A stretch of 64,000 bases of DNA from Comamonadaceae bacterium (GCA_947454955.1 CANGLW010000006.1:39451-103450), one strand, 5' to 3'; shown: positions 1 to 9,600, counted from the stretch's first letter. Numbers and translations are program-made. The notes: generated by a model not told the origin, from the letters alone.

Positions 1-890
1 TGCGACACATCACACGCGTCTTGGCTGTAGTGGCCGCTGTTGTGCGGGCGCGGGGCCATCTCGTTGACCACCAGGCTGTCGTCTTGCAGCACAAAAAATT
101 CCACGCACAGCACGCCCACATACTGCAAGCCAGCCGCTATGGATTTGGTAGCTTCTACCGCTTGCTGAGCAAGGGCTGGCGGCAAATTGCCTTCATAAAC
201 CTCGGTCACCGCCAAGATGCCGTCGCGGTGCAAATTGCGTTGCACCGGCAGGTTGACCATCTGGCCGTCCCAGCCGCGCGCCACGATCACCGAGCACTCG
301 GCCTTGAGGGGCAGCATTTTTTCCAGCACGCAGGGCACTTGCTTCAAGTCGGCCCAGGCTTGCACTAATTCTTCGCGGTTGCGCACACGCACCTGGCCTT
401 TGCCGTCGTAGCCCATGCGCGCGGTTTTCAAAATGCCGGGCAACAAGTCATCGGTCACCGCGGCCAGTTGCTCGGGCGTGTCGATCACCGCGTAAGGCGC
501 GCACGCCACACCGCAACGCTTGAAGTGGGCCTTCTCTTTGGCGCGGTCTTGCGCGATGGCCACCGCGTCAGCCGCAGGGGCCACCGGGCGGTGCGAGCCC
601 AGGGTGTGCAGCGCAGGCGCAGGCACGTTCTCAAACTCGGTGGTGATGGCCGCGCAGCGTTGCATCAGCTGGGCCAGTCCCTGCTCGTCGAGGTAAGGCG
701 TTTGGATATGGTGGTGGCTGATCAAGCCGGCGGGGCTGACCGGATCGGGGTCGAGCACCGCGGTGAAGTAACCCATGCGCTGGGCCGCTTGAACAAACAT
801 GCGGCCCAACTGGCCGCCGCCCATCACCCCCAGGGTGGCAGGTTGGCCGTTGACAGTGGTGCCGGGCAGGATCGGGGTGTGCAAACTCAT
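1..890 (-). CDS. purK: N5-carboxyaminoimidazole ribonucleotide synthase PurK (partial, C-terminus outside window)
   Basis: ATP-grasp enzyme of de novo purine synthesis that carboxylates AIR with ATP and bicarbonate to N5-CAIR in the cytosol. Reading the minus strand from the ATG at 890 gives an N-terminal dinucleotide-fold motif (GVMGGGQLGRM) typical of PurK. At the window edge it gives the ATP-grasp metal-binding stretch (CVEFFV...VNEMAPRPHNSGHY). About 296 residues are visible and the gene runs off the left edge. Its start lies 7 nt after the purE stop, so the two are co-transcribed and probably translationally linked. PurK product is the substrate of PurE. Confidence 0.95.
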   Translation of the reverse strand, partial: MSLHTPILPGTTVNGQPATLGVMGGGQLGRMFVQAAQRMGYFTAVLDPDPVSPAGLISHHHIQTPYLDEQGLAQLMQRCAAITTEFENVPAPALHTLGSHRPVAPAADAVAIAQDRAKEKAHFKRCGVACAPYAVIDTPEQLAAVTDDLLPGILKTARMGYDGKGQVRVRNREELVQAWADLKQVPCVLEKMLPLKAECSVIVARGWDGQMVNLPVQRNLHRDGILAVTEVYEGNLPPALAQQAVEATKSIAAGLQYVGVLCVEFFVLQDDSLVVNEMAPRPHNSGHYSQDACDVS

Positions 891-897
891 CAGCGGC

Positions 898-1389
898 TCA
901 CAGCGCGGGCGGCAGCGTCATGCCGCGGGCCACTTGGGTTTGCTCGGCGCGGTAAGCCTCAAGCTTGGTGCGCAAAGCCGGGTCGTTGTTGGCCAGCATG
1001 GCCACCGCAAACAAGGCCGCGTTGGCCGCACCGGCTTGGCCGATGGCAAAGGTGGCCACCGGGATGCCCTTGGGCATTTGCACGATGCTGTGCAGCGAGT
1101 CCACGCCCTGCAAATGCTTGCTGGCCACCGGCACACCCAGCACCGGCACCGTGGTTTTGGCTGCCAACATGCCTGGCAGGTGGGCTGCACCCCCTGCGCC
1201 AGCGATGATGGCTTTGAGGCCACGGCCCGCGGCGGTTTGCGCGTAGTCAAACATGTCGTCGGGCATGCGGTGGGCTGAGACCACACGGGCCTCGTGGGGG
1301 ATGCCAAAGTGGTGGAGAATCTGGACTGCTTGTTGCATGGTGTCCCAATCCGAGTTGGAACCCATGACCACGCCGATGAGTGTGTTCAT
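898..1389 (-). CDS. purE: N5-carboxyaminoimidazole ribonucleotide mutase PurE
   Basis: Class I PurE, which converts N5-CAIR to CAIR in purine biosynthesis. At 163 residues it is the usual length for a bacterial PurE. The phosphate-binding GSNSDW motif is at residues 10-15 and the catalytic SAHR histidine is residue 40. The [11 protein letters not shown] stretch that closes over the substrate is also present. It sits directly upstream of purK on the same strand, and the divergent thioredoxin-TPR gene starts about 70 nt away, so the promoter must lie in 1390-1460 or within that short gap. Confidence 0.97.
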   Translation of the reverse strand: MNTLIGVVMGSNSDWDTMQQAVQILHHFGIPHEARVVSAHRMPDDMFDYAQTAAGRGLKAIIAGAGGAAHLPGMLAAKTTVPVLGVPVASKHLQGVDSLHSIVQMPKGIPVATFAIGQAGAANAALFAVAMLANNDPALRTKLEAYRAEQTQVARGMTLPPAL

Positions 1390-1460
1390 CGCCCGATTTT
1401 ACTTTTTTGCCCCGCCGCCCCCAAGTGAGGCGGCCCAGACCCTGCCGGACAGCGCCAGAC

Positions 1461-2417
1461 ATGATCGACATCACCACCGAGAATTTTGAAACCGAGGTCA
1501 TCCTCGCCTCGCAATCCGTGCCCGTGCTGGTGGACTTTTGGGCGCCCTGGTGCGGCCCGTGCAAGTCGCTCAGCCCGGTGCTGGAAAAGCTCGAAACCGA
1601 GATGGACGGCCGCTTTGTGCTGGCCAAAATCAACTCCGACGAGCAGCAAGAGCTCAGCCAGGCCTTTGGCATCCGCAGCATCCCCACCTGCGTGCTGATG
1701 ATGGACGGCAAGCCGGTGGACGGCTTCATGGGCGCACTCACCGAGGGCAAACTGCGCGAGTTTTTGGCCAAGCACCTGCCCAGCGACGACGCTTTGCAAG
1801 CCGAAGACACCGCCCAGGCCGCGCAAGAGCACCTGCAAAGCGGCGATGTGCACACCGCCCTGGAACACCTGGCCCAGGCCCTGCACACCGACCCGGCCAA
1901 CGACGATGTGCGCTTTGATTTCGTCAAGCTGGCCATCAGCGCGGGCTTGCTGGACCAGGCCGCAGCTGCGCTGGCCCCGGCCATGGCGCGCATCCCGGTG
2001 GCGCTGCGTTTTGAAGCCTTGCAGCAGTTTTTGAACGCGATGGAATTTGTGCTCAATGACCCGCGCGGTCAGTTGCCACCTGAAGAGTTCGACAAGCTCA
2101 TTGCCGCGAACAAACGCGACTTTGAGGCGCGCTTTGGCAAGGCCCGCGTGCTCATGGCCACCAGCCAGTGGGAAGCCGCGCTCGATGAGCTGCTGGAAAT
2201 CATCATGCGCGACAAGGCCTGGGACGACCAAGCGCCGCGCAAAACCTTTGTGGCCATTCTGGAATTGCTCACCCCGCCCAAGCCCAAGAAGGCTGCGCAA
2301 GCCGACAACAAGACCGCAGGCGGCATTGAGCTGGCCGGCCTGGCCACGGTGGAGCAAGACGAGCAGTCGGCCATGATCTCGGCCTACCGCCGCCGCTTGA
2401 GCATGGCCTTGAACTAA
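1461..2417 (+). CDS. Thioredoxin-TPR co-chaperone, YbbN/CnoX-like
   Basis: A 318-residue protein with an N-terminal thioredoxin domain (about 1-110) and a C-terminal TPR-like helical region (about 115-318). This is the architecture of YbbN/CnoX, which in E. coli protects and delivers clients to chaperones. The redox motif is a complete W-C-G-P-C (cysteines 31 and 34). That matches oxidoreductase-active members and differs from E. coli YbbN, which lacks the pair. I chose the ATG at 1461 (MIDITTENF) because the thioredoxin fold begins there; the open frame extends 27 codons upstream without family resemblance. It diverges from purE. A hairpin at 2430-2455 follows it. Confidence 0.88.
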   Translation: MIDITTENFETEVILASQSVPVLVDFWAPWCGPCKSLSPVLEKLETEMDGRFVLAKINSDEQQELSQAFGIRSIPTCVLMMDGKPVDGFMGALTEGKLREFLAKHLPSDDALQAEDTAQAAQEHLQSGDVHTALEHLAQALHTDPANDDVRFDFVKLAISAGLLDQAAAALAPAMARIPVALRFEALQQFLNAMEFVLNDPRGQLPPEEFDKLIAANKRDFEARFGKARVLMATSQWEAALDELLEIIMRDKAWDDQAPRKTFVAILELLTPPKPKKAAQADNKTAGGIELAGLATVEQDEQSAMISAYRRRLSMALN

Positions 2418-2429
2418 GCGCGCGCCAGG

Positions 2430-2455
2430 GCCCCAACCACATCGGGGCTTGGGGC
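2430..2455 (+). terminator. Possible terminator hairpin after the thioredoxin-TPR gene
   Basis: Inverted arms GCCCCAA (2430-2436) and TTGGGGC (2449-2455) form a 7-bp GC-rich stem 12 nt after the stop codon. No U-tract follows, so it is a weak intrinsic terminator at best. Confidence 0.3.
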
Positions 2456-2588
2456 ACGGCAACAGGGCCGATTTCTGTAGGCCAAATAACCCTGATTTGG
2501 GCGTATTTTTATGCCCTGTTCCCCCTGCGATTCTCACCACGAACGCGGGCCTGCGTGATACAAATTCTCCCCAAGGAGAACATGTGTC

Positions 2589-3407
2589 ATGGCCCAACTC
2601 AACGCCTTTTTTCAAGACATCAAACTGCCCACCGTGCCCGAGGTGGGGCAAAGCCTGATCCACACCCTCAACGACGAGGATGTGCCTTTTGAGCGGGTAC
2701 GCGGCGCCATTTCCAAAGACCCGGCCCTGACCGCCAAACTGGTGCGCCTGGCCAACAGCGCGCGCTTTGCGCTGCCGCGCTCGGTGGGCTCGCTCGATGA
2801 AGCCATCACCATGGTGGGTTTGAACCAGGTGCGCACCCTGGCCTTGGCCGCGTGCGTGAGCGAGACCTTTCCGGTGATTCCGGGCATGAACCCGCGCGAG
2901 TACTGGACCGAGAGCATGGCCTGCGCGGGCTATTCGCAATGGCTGGCGCGCACCCTGGGTTGCGATGTGCAAATTGCCTGGCTCACCGGTTTCATGGCGC
3001 GCTTGGGCGAGCTCATCATCGGCCAGAAAGACCCGGCCCACATCGCTGAAATTGAACGCTTGCCGCACCACCCGGGTGGCCGTTGGGAGCGCGAGTCGCA
3101 AATTCTGGGCTTCACTGAAGGCGAGGTGTCCAGCGAGCTGGCGCGACGCTGGAATTTCCCGCCCGAGATCGTGCGTGCCTTGGCCACCTCTTGCGACCCG
3201 ATGGCCACCAAGCCGTTTTGCCGGCTGGGTGGCATCGTGCACATCGCCACGCTGCTGGCCGAGATCGGCATTGAAGAGCACAAAACACCCGAGCAAACCA
3301 TTGATGATTTGCCGCAAGACGTGTTGGCAGCGTTGCAGTTGGATGCGCCATGGCTCAAGACCCATCTGCCCGAGGTGAGCCAGTTCACCGACACCACGCT
3401 GCACTGA
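2589..3407 (+). CDS. HDOD domain protein
   Basis: A 272-residue protein made almost entirely of one HDOD domain (about residues 8-210). It has the recognisable beginning LPTVPEVGQSLIHTLND and the block PALTAKLVRLANSARF followed by SLDEAITMVGLNQVRTLAL. HDOD proteins are HD-superfamily relatives used in signalling and usually lack the metal-binding HD pair; I see no HD doublet at the expected place. An AAGGAG Shine-Dalgarno-like run sits about 10-15 nt before the ATG. The next gene, a membrane hybrid kinase, starts one nucleotide after its stop, so the two probably act together. The exact output is unknown. Confidence 0.85.
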   Translation: MAQLNAFFQDIKLPTVPEVGQSLIHTLNDEDVPFERVRGAISKDPALTAKLVRLANSARFALPRSVGSLDEAITMVGLNQVRTLALAACVSETFPVIPGMNPREYWTESMACAGYSQWLARTLGCDVQIAWLTGFMARLGELIIGQKDPAHIAEIERLPHHPGGRWERESQILGFTEGEVSSELARRWNFPPEIVRALATSCDPMATKPFCRLGGIVHIATLLAEIGIEEHKTPEQTIDDLPQDVLAALQLDAPWLKTHLPEVSQFTDTTLH

Positions 3408-3408
3408 G

Positions 3409-6375
3409 TTGAATGGTTTTTTCCTGAGTTCGGCTGACTTGCAGATCAGCCCCTACATCGGTCAGTACGACCCGATGTGGGTCGTCGCCTCTGTGCTCAT
3501 CGCCTGGGTGTCGAGCGTGTGCGCGATGGAGATGTCACGTCGCTTGAGCGATGTGGCCTCGCGCCGCTTGTGGCTGCCGCTCATCGCCCTGGTGATGGGC
3601 ACCGGCATTTGGGCCATGCACTTTGTGGGCATGCTGGCGTTCAAGCTCGATTGCGGGGTGGACTACCAGCCTTGGGTCACAGGCTTGTCGATGCTGCCCG
3701 GCATGGCCGCCGCGGTGGTTGCCCTCAACGACCAAAGGCGCAGCCACCGCAGCCGCAGCGCTACAAGCTTTGTGGTGCCTGCTGTGATTTTGGGCTGCGG
3801 CATTGGTGTGATGCACTACGCGGGCATGGCCGCCATGGTGTTTGACGGCACGGTGCGCTACGAGGCGGTGTTGTTCGTTTGCTCGGTGTTGTTGGCAGTC
3901 GTGTTCGCGTTTGTGGCCCTGCGCTTGAACCATGCGCTCTCTGCGCGGCGCACCTTGAAATACCCGTTTGTGGTGTCGCTGGCCTCGGGCACGACCTTGG
4001 CCATGGCCATCACGGCCATGCATTACATCGCCATGGAAGCGGCTTATTTTTTGCCGCTGTCGCCCGGTGCAAACGGTTCCTTGAGCCAGGGCGCTGCGTC
4101 TACCGATGTGGTGGCCGCGTGGGTGGTGTGGATTTCGCTGGGCTTGATTTTCGTGTGCCTGCTGCTGACCTACATCAGCACACGCTTTGCCGCGGCGCGT
4201 CAGCGCATCGACGCCATCCTGGCGGCCAGCACGCAAGGCTTTGTGCAGCTTGACAGCCAAGGCCGCATCACCGACTGCAACGCGGCCATGGCGCAGCTGT
4301 GGGGGCAACCGCGCGAAGCGTTGATCGGTCAACACTTCAGGCAACTGTTCACCCAACACAACGCAGCCTTTGCACCGGGCGCCACCGAAGCGGTGCTCAT
4401 GCGCCCCGAGCTGGGCCGCCTGCCCTGCCTGGTCACCTTCAACGAGGTACGAAACGACAACGGGCAGGTGATTTACGCGTTTGCCTGGCTGGCGGATATT
4501 TCCTCGCGTTGGCGGGCCGAAGAACTGCTGACCTTGGCCAAGCAACAGGCCGAGTCGGCTGCGCGCATGAAGTCGGATTTCCTCTCCAACATGAGCCATG
4601 AAATCCGCACGCCGATGAACGCGATCATGGGCATGACGCACCTGGTGCAAAAAACGCCGCTCAACCCTAAGCAGCGCGACTACCTGCAAAAAATTGAGGG
4701 TGCCAGCCAACATTTGCTGGGCATCATCAACGACATCCTGGACATCTCGAAAATCGAGGCAGGCAAGATGGTCATCGAGCAAGTGGCTTTTCAGCTGGAA
4801 GACTTGTTGACCCGCGTGACCGACCTGGTGGGCGACAAAGCGCGCGACAAGGGCTTGCGGCTGGAGGTGGTCGTGGCCACCAACGTGCCGCGCAAACTGC
4901 GTGGCGATGTGCTGCGCTTGAGCCAGGTGCTGGTGAACTACGCCAACAACGCGGTGAAGTTCACGGCAGCGGGGCAAGTGCTGATTCGCGTGGACCTGGC
5001 CGAAGGTGTGACGCCTCACTCACAAGCTGGCGAGTTCATCACCCTGAAGTTTTCGGTGCGCGACACCGGCGTTGGCCTGAGCCAAGAAGCGCAAGACCAT
5101 TTGTTCCAAAGTTTTCAGCAGGCTGACTCGTCCACCACCCGACGCTTTGGCGGCACGGGTTTGGGCCTGGCCATCAGCAAGCAACTCGCCCGCCTCATGC
5201 AGGGCGATGTGGGCGTGCACAGCAGCCCGGGGCAGGGCGCGACCTTCTGGTTCACCGCAAGGCTGCAGGTGGCCAGCGCGGCTGAACTTCAGCAGGGCAG
5301 CGAGACCATCGGCCCCGCATTGGCTGGTCCGCGTGCAGGTGTGCGGGTGCTGCTGGCCGAAGACAACCCCATCAACCAGCAGGTGGCACAGGAAATTCTA
5401 GAGGACTTCGGGGCGGTGGTCACTGTGGTGGCCGATGGCGCGCAGGCCGTGGCCCTGCTGTCGGCACCGCATCACTTTGATCTGGTGCTCATGGACATGC
5501 AAATGCCGGTGATGGACGGGCTGGAGGCCACGCGCCGCATCCGCGCCTTGCCAGGGCTGGCGCATTTACCCGTGCTGGCCATGACGGCCAATGCCATGCC
5601 CAGCGCCACCGAAGAGTGCTTGCAAGCCGGCATGAACGACCACCTGTCCAAACCCATCGACCCGCAAGCCCTGGGCCGTGCCTTGGCGCGCTGGGCCAGA
5701 GGGGCAGGGCAAGCAGGGTCGTTGGGTTCATCTGAACCGCCCCTACCCGAGAACACAGACCCCAGCGACGCCCAATGGGTGGCGCTGCAAAGCATCGAGG
5801 GCTTGGACACCGCCATGGGTGTGCGCAACGTGTTGCGGCGCGATTTGTACCTCAAGCTGCTGGCGCAGTTTGCGCGAACCGAGCGTGATTTTGGCCAGCG
5901 ACTGGCCGCGGCTTTGGCCAGCGCCGACGGCCCCTTGGCCTTGCGCTTGACCCACACCCTCAAAGGCGTGGCGGCCACATTAGGTGCCACACCTCTGGCA
6001 CAACAGGCAGGGCAACTCGAAACCTTGTTGCAAGTCACAGCCCCTACCCAAGTGGAGGTTCAAGTGGCCGCGCAGGTCTTGCAGGCCCAGTTGTGCCCGC
6101 TGCTCCAAGCGCTTGATGAGGTGGTGGTGCCCTACCCCAGCAACGCCCCTGCCGTGAACACCGTGAACGCGCCCGATGCGCGCCACCTCTTGCGACAGAT
6201 CGCCGCCCTGGCCCGCGAAAGCGATGCCAGCGCCATGGAGCTGCTGCAAGAGCACCGCGAGGTTTTAGAGAAAAACTGGCCGCAAGCCACACGCCATGCG
6301 GCTGAGCTGCTACAAAATTATGACTTCCCGGAAGCCGCGCTGGTGCTTGAAGCCGCGCTCACCGGCGTGGGCTGA
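3409..6375 (+). CDS. MHYT-PAS hybrid sensor histidine kinase with REC and Hpt domains
   Basis: An inner-membrane sensor kinase of 988 residues. The N-terminus is an MHYT membrane sensor (about 10-255) with three M-H-F/Y repeats (AMHFVGM, VMHYAGM, AMHYIAM), a module proposed to bind copper and sense diatomic gases. It is followed by a PAS region (265-370), HisKA with phospho-acceptor H397 in MSHEIRTPMN, HATPase_c ending GTGLGLAISKQ, a REC domain with D696 in VLMDMQMP, and a C-terminal Hpt with H849 (THTLKG). This is a complete unorthodox phosphorelay. The first usable codon is a TTG at 3409, one base after the HDOD stop; a GTG/ATG slightly downstream is possible. No dedicated response regulator is adjacent. 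It converges on purC with a 6-nt gap. Confidence 0.92.
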   Translation: MNGFFLSSADLQISPYIGQYDPMWVVASVLIAWVSSVCAMEMSRRLSDVASRRLWLPLIALVMGTGIWAMHFVGMLAFKLDCGVDYQPWVTGLSMLPGMAAAVVALNDQRRSHRSRSATSFVVPAVILGCGIGVMHYAGMAAMVFDGTVRYEAVLFVCSVLLAVVFAFVALRLNHALSARRTLKYPFVVSLASGTTLAMAITAMHYIAMEAAYFLPLSPGANGSLSQGAASTDVVAAWVVWISLGLIFVCLLLTYISTRFAAARQRIDAILAASTQGFVQLDSQGRITDCNAAMAQLWGQPREALIGQHFRQLFTQHNAAFAPGATEAVLMRPELGRLPCLVTFNEVRNDNGQVIYAFAWLADISSRWRAEELLTLAKQQAESAARMKSDFLSNMSHEIRTPMNAIMGMTHLVQKTPLNPKQRDYLQKIEGASQHLLGIINDILDISKIEAGKMVIEQVAFQLEDLLTRVTDLVGDKARDKGLRLEVVVATNVPRKLRGDVLRLSQVLVNYANNAVKFTAAGQVLIRVDLAEGVTPHSQAGEFITLKFSVRDTGVGLSQEAQDHLFQSFQQADSSTTRRFGGTGLGLAISKQLARLMQGDVGVHSSPGQGATFWFTARLQVASAAELQQGSETIGPALAGPRAGVRVLLAEDNPINQQVAQEILEDFGAVVTVVADGAQAVALLSAPHHFDLVLMDMQMPVMDGLEATRRIRALPGLAHLPVLAMTANAMPSATEECLQAGMNDHLSKPIDPQALGRALARWARGAGQAGSLGSSEPPLPENTDPSDAQWVALQSIEGLDTAMGVRNVLRRDLYLKLLAQFARTERDFGQRLAAALASADGPLALRLTHTLKGVAATLGATPLAQQAGQLETLLQVTAPTQVEVQVAAQVLQAQLCPLLQALDEVVVPYPSNAPAVNTVNAPDARHLLRQIAALARESDASAMELLQEHREVLEKNWPQATRHAAELLQNYDFPEAALVLEAALTGVG

Positions 6376-6381
6376 TGCCCT

Positions 6382-7278
6382 TCAGGTGGTCAAGCGGGTG
6401 AAGGCTTCTTGGTACTTGGCCGAGGTGTTGGCAATCACATCCGCGGGCAAGGTGGGTGCAGGCGCGGTCTTGCCCCAGGGCTGGCCGTTGAGCGTGGCGG
6501 ACTCCAGCCAGTCGCGCAAAAACTGCTTATCAAAGCTCGGTGGGTTGCGGCCTTCAGCATAGCCTTCGACCGGCCAGTAGCGCGATGAATCGGGGGTCAG
6601 CACCTCGTCCATCAGCACCAGGGCGCCGTCTTTGTCCAAACCAAATTCAAACTTGGTGTCGGCAATGATGATGCCTTTGGTCAGCGCGATCTCGGCGGCG
6701 GCTTTGTAAATCGCGATCGACAAATCGCGGATGCGGGTGGCCAGGTCTTGGCCAATCATCTCGACCGTGCGCTCGAAGGTGATGTTCTCGTCGTGCTCGC
6801 CCATCTCGGCTTTGGCCGCGGGCGTGTAAATCGGCTCGGGCAGCTTGGACGCGTTCTTCAAACCCGCAGGCAGCGGCACGCCGCACACCTGTTGGTTGTG
6901 CTGGTACTCGGCCCAGCCGGAGCCCGCCAGGTAGCCGCGCACCACGGCTTCAACCGGGATGGGCTTGAGGCGTTTGACGAGCATGGAGCGGCCGCGCACC
7001 AACGGTGCTTCAGCGGCAGACACCGCACTCTCAGGCGCATCGCCGGTGAGGTGGTTGGGGCAGATGTGGCCGAGCTTGCCAAACCAAAACAGCGCCATTT
7101 GGGTGAGCAACTCGCCCTTGCCGGGAATGGGCTCGCCCATGATCACGTCAAACGCGCTGATGCGGTCGGAGGCCACCATCAAAATGCGGTCCTCACCCAC
7201 GGCGTAGTTGTCGCGCACCTTGCCGCGCGCCAGCAGGGGCAAAGAAGTCAGGGCAGAGGTGTGCAGGGCTTGGCTCAT
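6382..7278 (-). CDS. purC: SAICAR synthetase PurC
   Basis: Phosphoribosylaminoimidazole-succinocarboxamide synthase, which joins CAIR and aspartate with ATP in purine synthesis. The protein is 298 residues with the family N-terminus [14 protein letters not shown] and the signature blocks [26 protein letters not shown] and [13 protein letters not shown] use the ATG at 7278 (MSQALHTS) because homologues begin near it; an upstream in-frame ATG at 7302 adds eight residues. It lies between the hybrid kinase (convergent) and the MshQ-like gene on the same strand, away from its functional partners purE and purK. Confidence 0.96.
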   Translation of the reverse strand: MSQALHTSALTSLPLLARGKVRDNYAVGEDRILMVASDRISAFDVIMGEPIPGKGELLTQMALFWFGKLGHICPNHLTGDAPESAVSAAEAPLVRGRSMLVKRLKPIPVEAVVRGYLAGSGWAEYQHNQQVCGVPLPAGLKNASKLPEPIYTPAAKAEMGEHDENITFERTVEMIGQDLATRIRDLSIAIYKAAAEIALTKGIIIADTKFEFGLDKDGALVLMDEVLTPDSSRYWPVEGYAEGRNPPSFDKQFLRDWLESATLNGQPWGKTAPAPTLPADVIANTSAKYQEAFTRLTT

Positions 7279-7398
7279 GGTGCAGGCTTGAAGTGAGGCC
7301 ACGGTTGTGGCGAGGCGGCCTGATGACCGCAGAACCCTCTATTTTGCCAAAGCCCAAGTGTTGCCCTGAGATCGGCCCTGAGATGGGCCCCGGGACGC

Positions 7399-9474
7399 TC
7401 AGAAGTTCTCGCGCATGTCGATCAAGCGGCTGTTGTATTTGCCAAAGGTCACCCGCGCACTCGGGTTGCCCACGCTGCCACGCCAGTTGTATTGCAGCCA
7501 GGGCTGCATGGCCGGCACGGCAGGGCGGCTGTAGCCGGAGCCAGCATTCACGCTGGTGCAAGCCCCACCGGTGCCGCTGTTGCCCAGCAAGAGCGTGACA
7601 TCGGCCCAACCCTGATTGCCCGCACCCGGCGCGCTGATGACGGCGCTGAAATTGGGCGAGGCACCACTGAGGCTCAGCGCCGATTCACAGGCTTGCCACC
7701 CTTTGTTGTTGCTTGATGGTCCTACAACCCACGCAAAGTTGGCGGCATTCAGTGAGGTGCAGGTGTCGGCGGTGTTGATAGTCCAGCCCCTGTCATAGGT
7801 TTCTATGCGCACATTCAGTGGCAGGGCCAGCATCTCCGAACCAAAGGCATTGCTCATGCTCAAGCGCCCACTGCGAATTTGGGTGCTGCCCTCAAAACCA
7901 CTCGAGCTGATGCCATCCGCATCGGTGCTGCGCACGGTGAGGGTGGTGGGTGCGGTGGTGGCTTGGTTGAAGGTGTAAGTGGGTGAACTGCTGGTAGCCA
8001 CGCCCGCTTCAAATTTGATAGCAGATATGGATGTGTTGGTGAGGCTTCCGCCACTTGCAGGCGCAGGCACGGCAGAGGCCACGCTGAGGGTGTGCGGAAA
8101 AGCCTGGCTGCCACTGTAGTTGCGGGTGGTGGCTAGCGCCGCGTTTTGCGCGGTGACCTTCACCACCAAGGGCTGGCCCGAATAGGTGAAGCCACCAGCA
8201 GGGCAAGCGGGTGTGAGTTCGGTCACAAAGTGGTCGGGCGTGAAGCGGCCCACTTGCGCCAAAGAGCCCGAAAAATAACGTTGCGCAGCGGGCGTGTCGG
8301 CCGCGTCCACATCCGCAAAATTTTGGTCTTGCAGGGTGAGGCTGAAGGTGCCCACCTCGTCGTAATTGGCAATGCTGGTGACCGTGCCTGCACTGCCAGA
8401 CCACGCTCCCAAACTCAAACTGCCGTTCACACCGCCGGCGGGCAACAAGGTGGCGAGGCTTTGCAGCACCGGCCCAGGTGCGGTGCCCGGGTAGCGGCTG
8501 GCAGCGGCACCGGTGGCGGTGAGCGCCTGCGCACCCATGCTGAAAGGCTGACCGGCTTTGTGCGTGTTGAGCGCGGTGGTGAGCGAGCGCGTGCTGCCCG
8601 CGCTGCTGGCCGTCGCATCGGTGGCTGACAACACCAACGATGCCGGGCGAATGGCAAAGTAGTCTTCGGCATACGCGGTGAGCGCTGGGCTGGTGGACAC
8701 CACCTTGACGCGCACCACCTCGTACACATCGGCCACCGCCGGGAAATTGAACGAGCCCACACCCGCGGCCACAGCCACAGTTTGTGCCGTGCCAGCAATG
8801 CCGGCCCAGCTGCCGCCACACGCAACCCCGTTGCTGCGGTTCACGTTCGTGCAAGCCTCCAGGCTGGCGGTGACCGTACCGCTGAAGCTGGTGTTGATGC
8901 TGCCATTGTTCATGGCCGCCACCTTCAAGCCACAAGCCCCGCCGCTGCTGCACAAAGACCCGCTGCTGCCCGCCACCCGAGTTTGGATGACGCGGTTGGT
9001 CGACGTGGCTGCCGCGCTGTTGCTCACCATGCCTTCAAACACCGCAAACGCACCGGGCGCAGTGACCACCGGCGCACATGCCGCGGTGGTGAAGCTTTGG
9101 TTAGGCCCGTAGGTGCTGCCGGTGTAAATGAGACCCAGCAGGTAATTGTTTTGCACCACCCGCCAGTGGTAGGTGGTGCCGCAACTCAAGGCCGCCACAT
9201 GGGTGTTCACCCCGAAGTAACCGAACAAACCCGCGAGCAAAAACGTGGACGCGGCAGAAATATTGCGCCCGTAGCTGGGGGTCGGGCCGATCTGGAAATA
9301 AAAGTTGTCAACCGTGAGTAGCGAGCCACTGATGGTGGCGTTGAGCGTGACCGTGTTGGCCGCGATGTTGCTGGTGCTTGAGGCGTAAATGGCCGCGCGC
9401 GCGGGCAACACCGCCAGCAGCAAAAACGCGAGGGCGCAAAGGGCACGACGGTGAAGCAGGCAAAGACAGGGCAC
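7399..9474 (-). CDS. Exported MshQ-like DUF6701 protein
   Basis: A 691-residue secreted protein with an N-terminal signal sequence (RRALCALAFLLLAVLPARA). Next comes a fibronectin-III-like strand pattern (GTTYHWRVV...YGPNQSFTT, about 90-125). The C-terminal 550 residues resemble the DUF6701 region of MSHA biogenesis protein MshQ: EVGTFSLTLQDQNF, VGRFTPDHF, FTYSGQPL, and the closing PWLQYNW...PSARVTFGKYNSRLI. It is rich in Ala/Ser/Thr/Gly and is probably exposed at the cell surface. The start codon is most likely the GTG at 9474. No other msh or minor pilin genes are nearby, so it is an orphan of its family. Function is unknown; a role with pili or adhesion is inference. Confidence 0.8.
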   Translation of the reverse strand: MPCLCLLHRRALCALAFLLLAVLPARAAIYASSTSNIAANTVTLNATISGSLLTVDNFYFQIGPTPSYGRNISAASTFLLAGLFGYFGVNTHVAALSCGTTYHWRVVQNNYLLGLIYTGSTYGPNQSFTTAACAPVVTAPGAFAVFEGMVSNSAAATSTNRVIQTRVAGSSGSLCSSGGACGLKVAAMNNGSINTSFSGTVTASLEACTNVNRSNGVACGGSWAGIAGTAQTVAVAAGVGSFNFPAVADVYEVVRVKVVSTSPALTAYAEDYFAIRPASLVLSATDATASSAGSTRSLTTALNTHKAGQPFSMGAQALTATGAAASRYPGTAPGPVLQSLATLLPAGGVNGSLSLGAWSGSAGTVTSIANYDEVGTFSLTLQDQNFADVDAADTPAAQRYFSGSLAQVGRFTPDHFVTELTPACPAGGFTYSGQPLVVKVTAQNAALATTRNYSGSQAFPHTLSVASAVPAPASGGSLTNTSISAIKFEAGVATSSSPTYTFNQATTAPTTLTVRSTDADGISSSGFEGSTQIRSGRLSMSNAFGSEMLALPLNVRIETYDRGWTINTADTCTSLNAANFAWVVGPSSNNKGWQACESALSLSGASPNFSAVISAPGAGNQGWADVTLLLGNSGTGGACTSVNAGSGYSRPAVPAMQPWLQYNWRGSVGNPSARVTFGKYNSRLIDMRENF

Positions 9475-9530
9475 AGCAGTTCAGGCTTTTCTGGACACAC
9501 CTGATCTTGTCGTGCAGCAGATAAAAAAAA

Positions 9531-9552
9531 GCGCGGATGAACCGCGCTTTTT
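9531..9552 (-). terminator. Bidirectional intrinsic terminator after fba
   Basis: Stem GCGCGG (9531-9536) with CCGCGC (9542-9547), loop of five, flanked by eight A on the left and five T on the right. Read on the minus strand it gives a long U-tract immediately beyond fba, separating fba from the MshQ-like gene. Confidence 0.85.
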
Positions 9553-9600
9553 CAGGGGAGTTGCAAGGACTGCTGAAACAGCGTCCTCAAACCAGCCTCA

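Noticed and set aside
2511..2530. Hairpin GGGCGTA-TTTT-TATGCCC (about 2497-2515) before the HDOD gene as a riboswitch or terminator
   Set aside because: Contains a G-T wobble, has no U-tract, and matches no known riboswitch; possibly just promoter-region sequence.
1386..3404. Long open frame (672 codons) on the minus strand opposite the thioredoxin-TPR and HDOD genes
   Set aside because: It is antisense to two genes with clear domains; such frames arise from the third-position GC bias. Its translation is low-complexity and Arg/His/Gly-rich with no domain.
3535..5019. 494-codon minus-strand frame opposite the hybrid kinase
   Set aside because: Antisense shadow of a gene with intact MHYT, PAS and kinase motifs.
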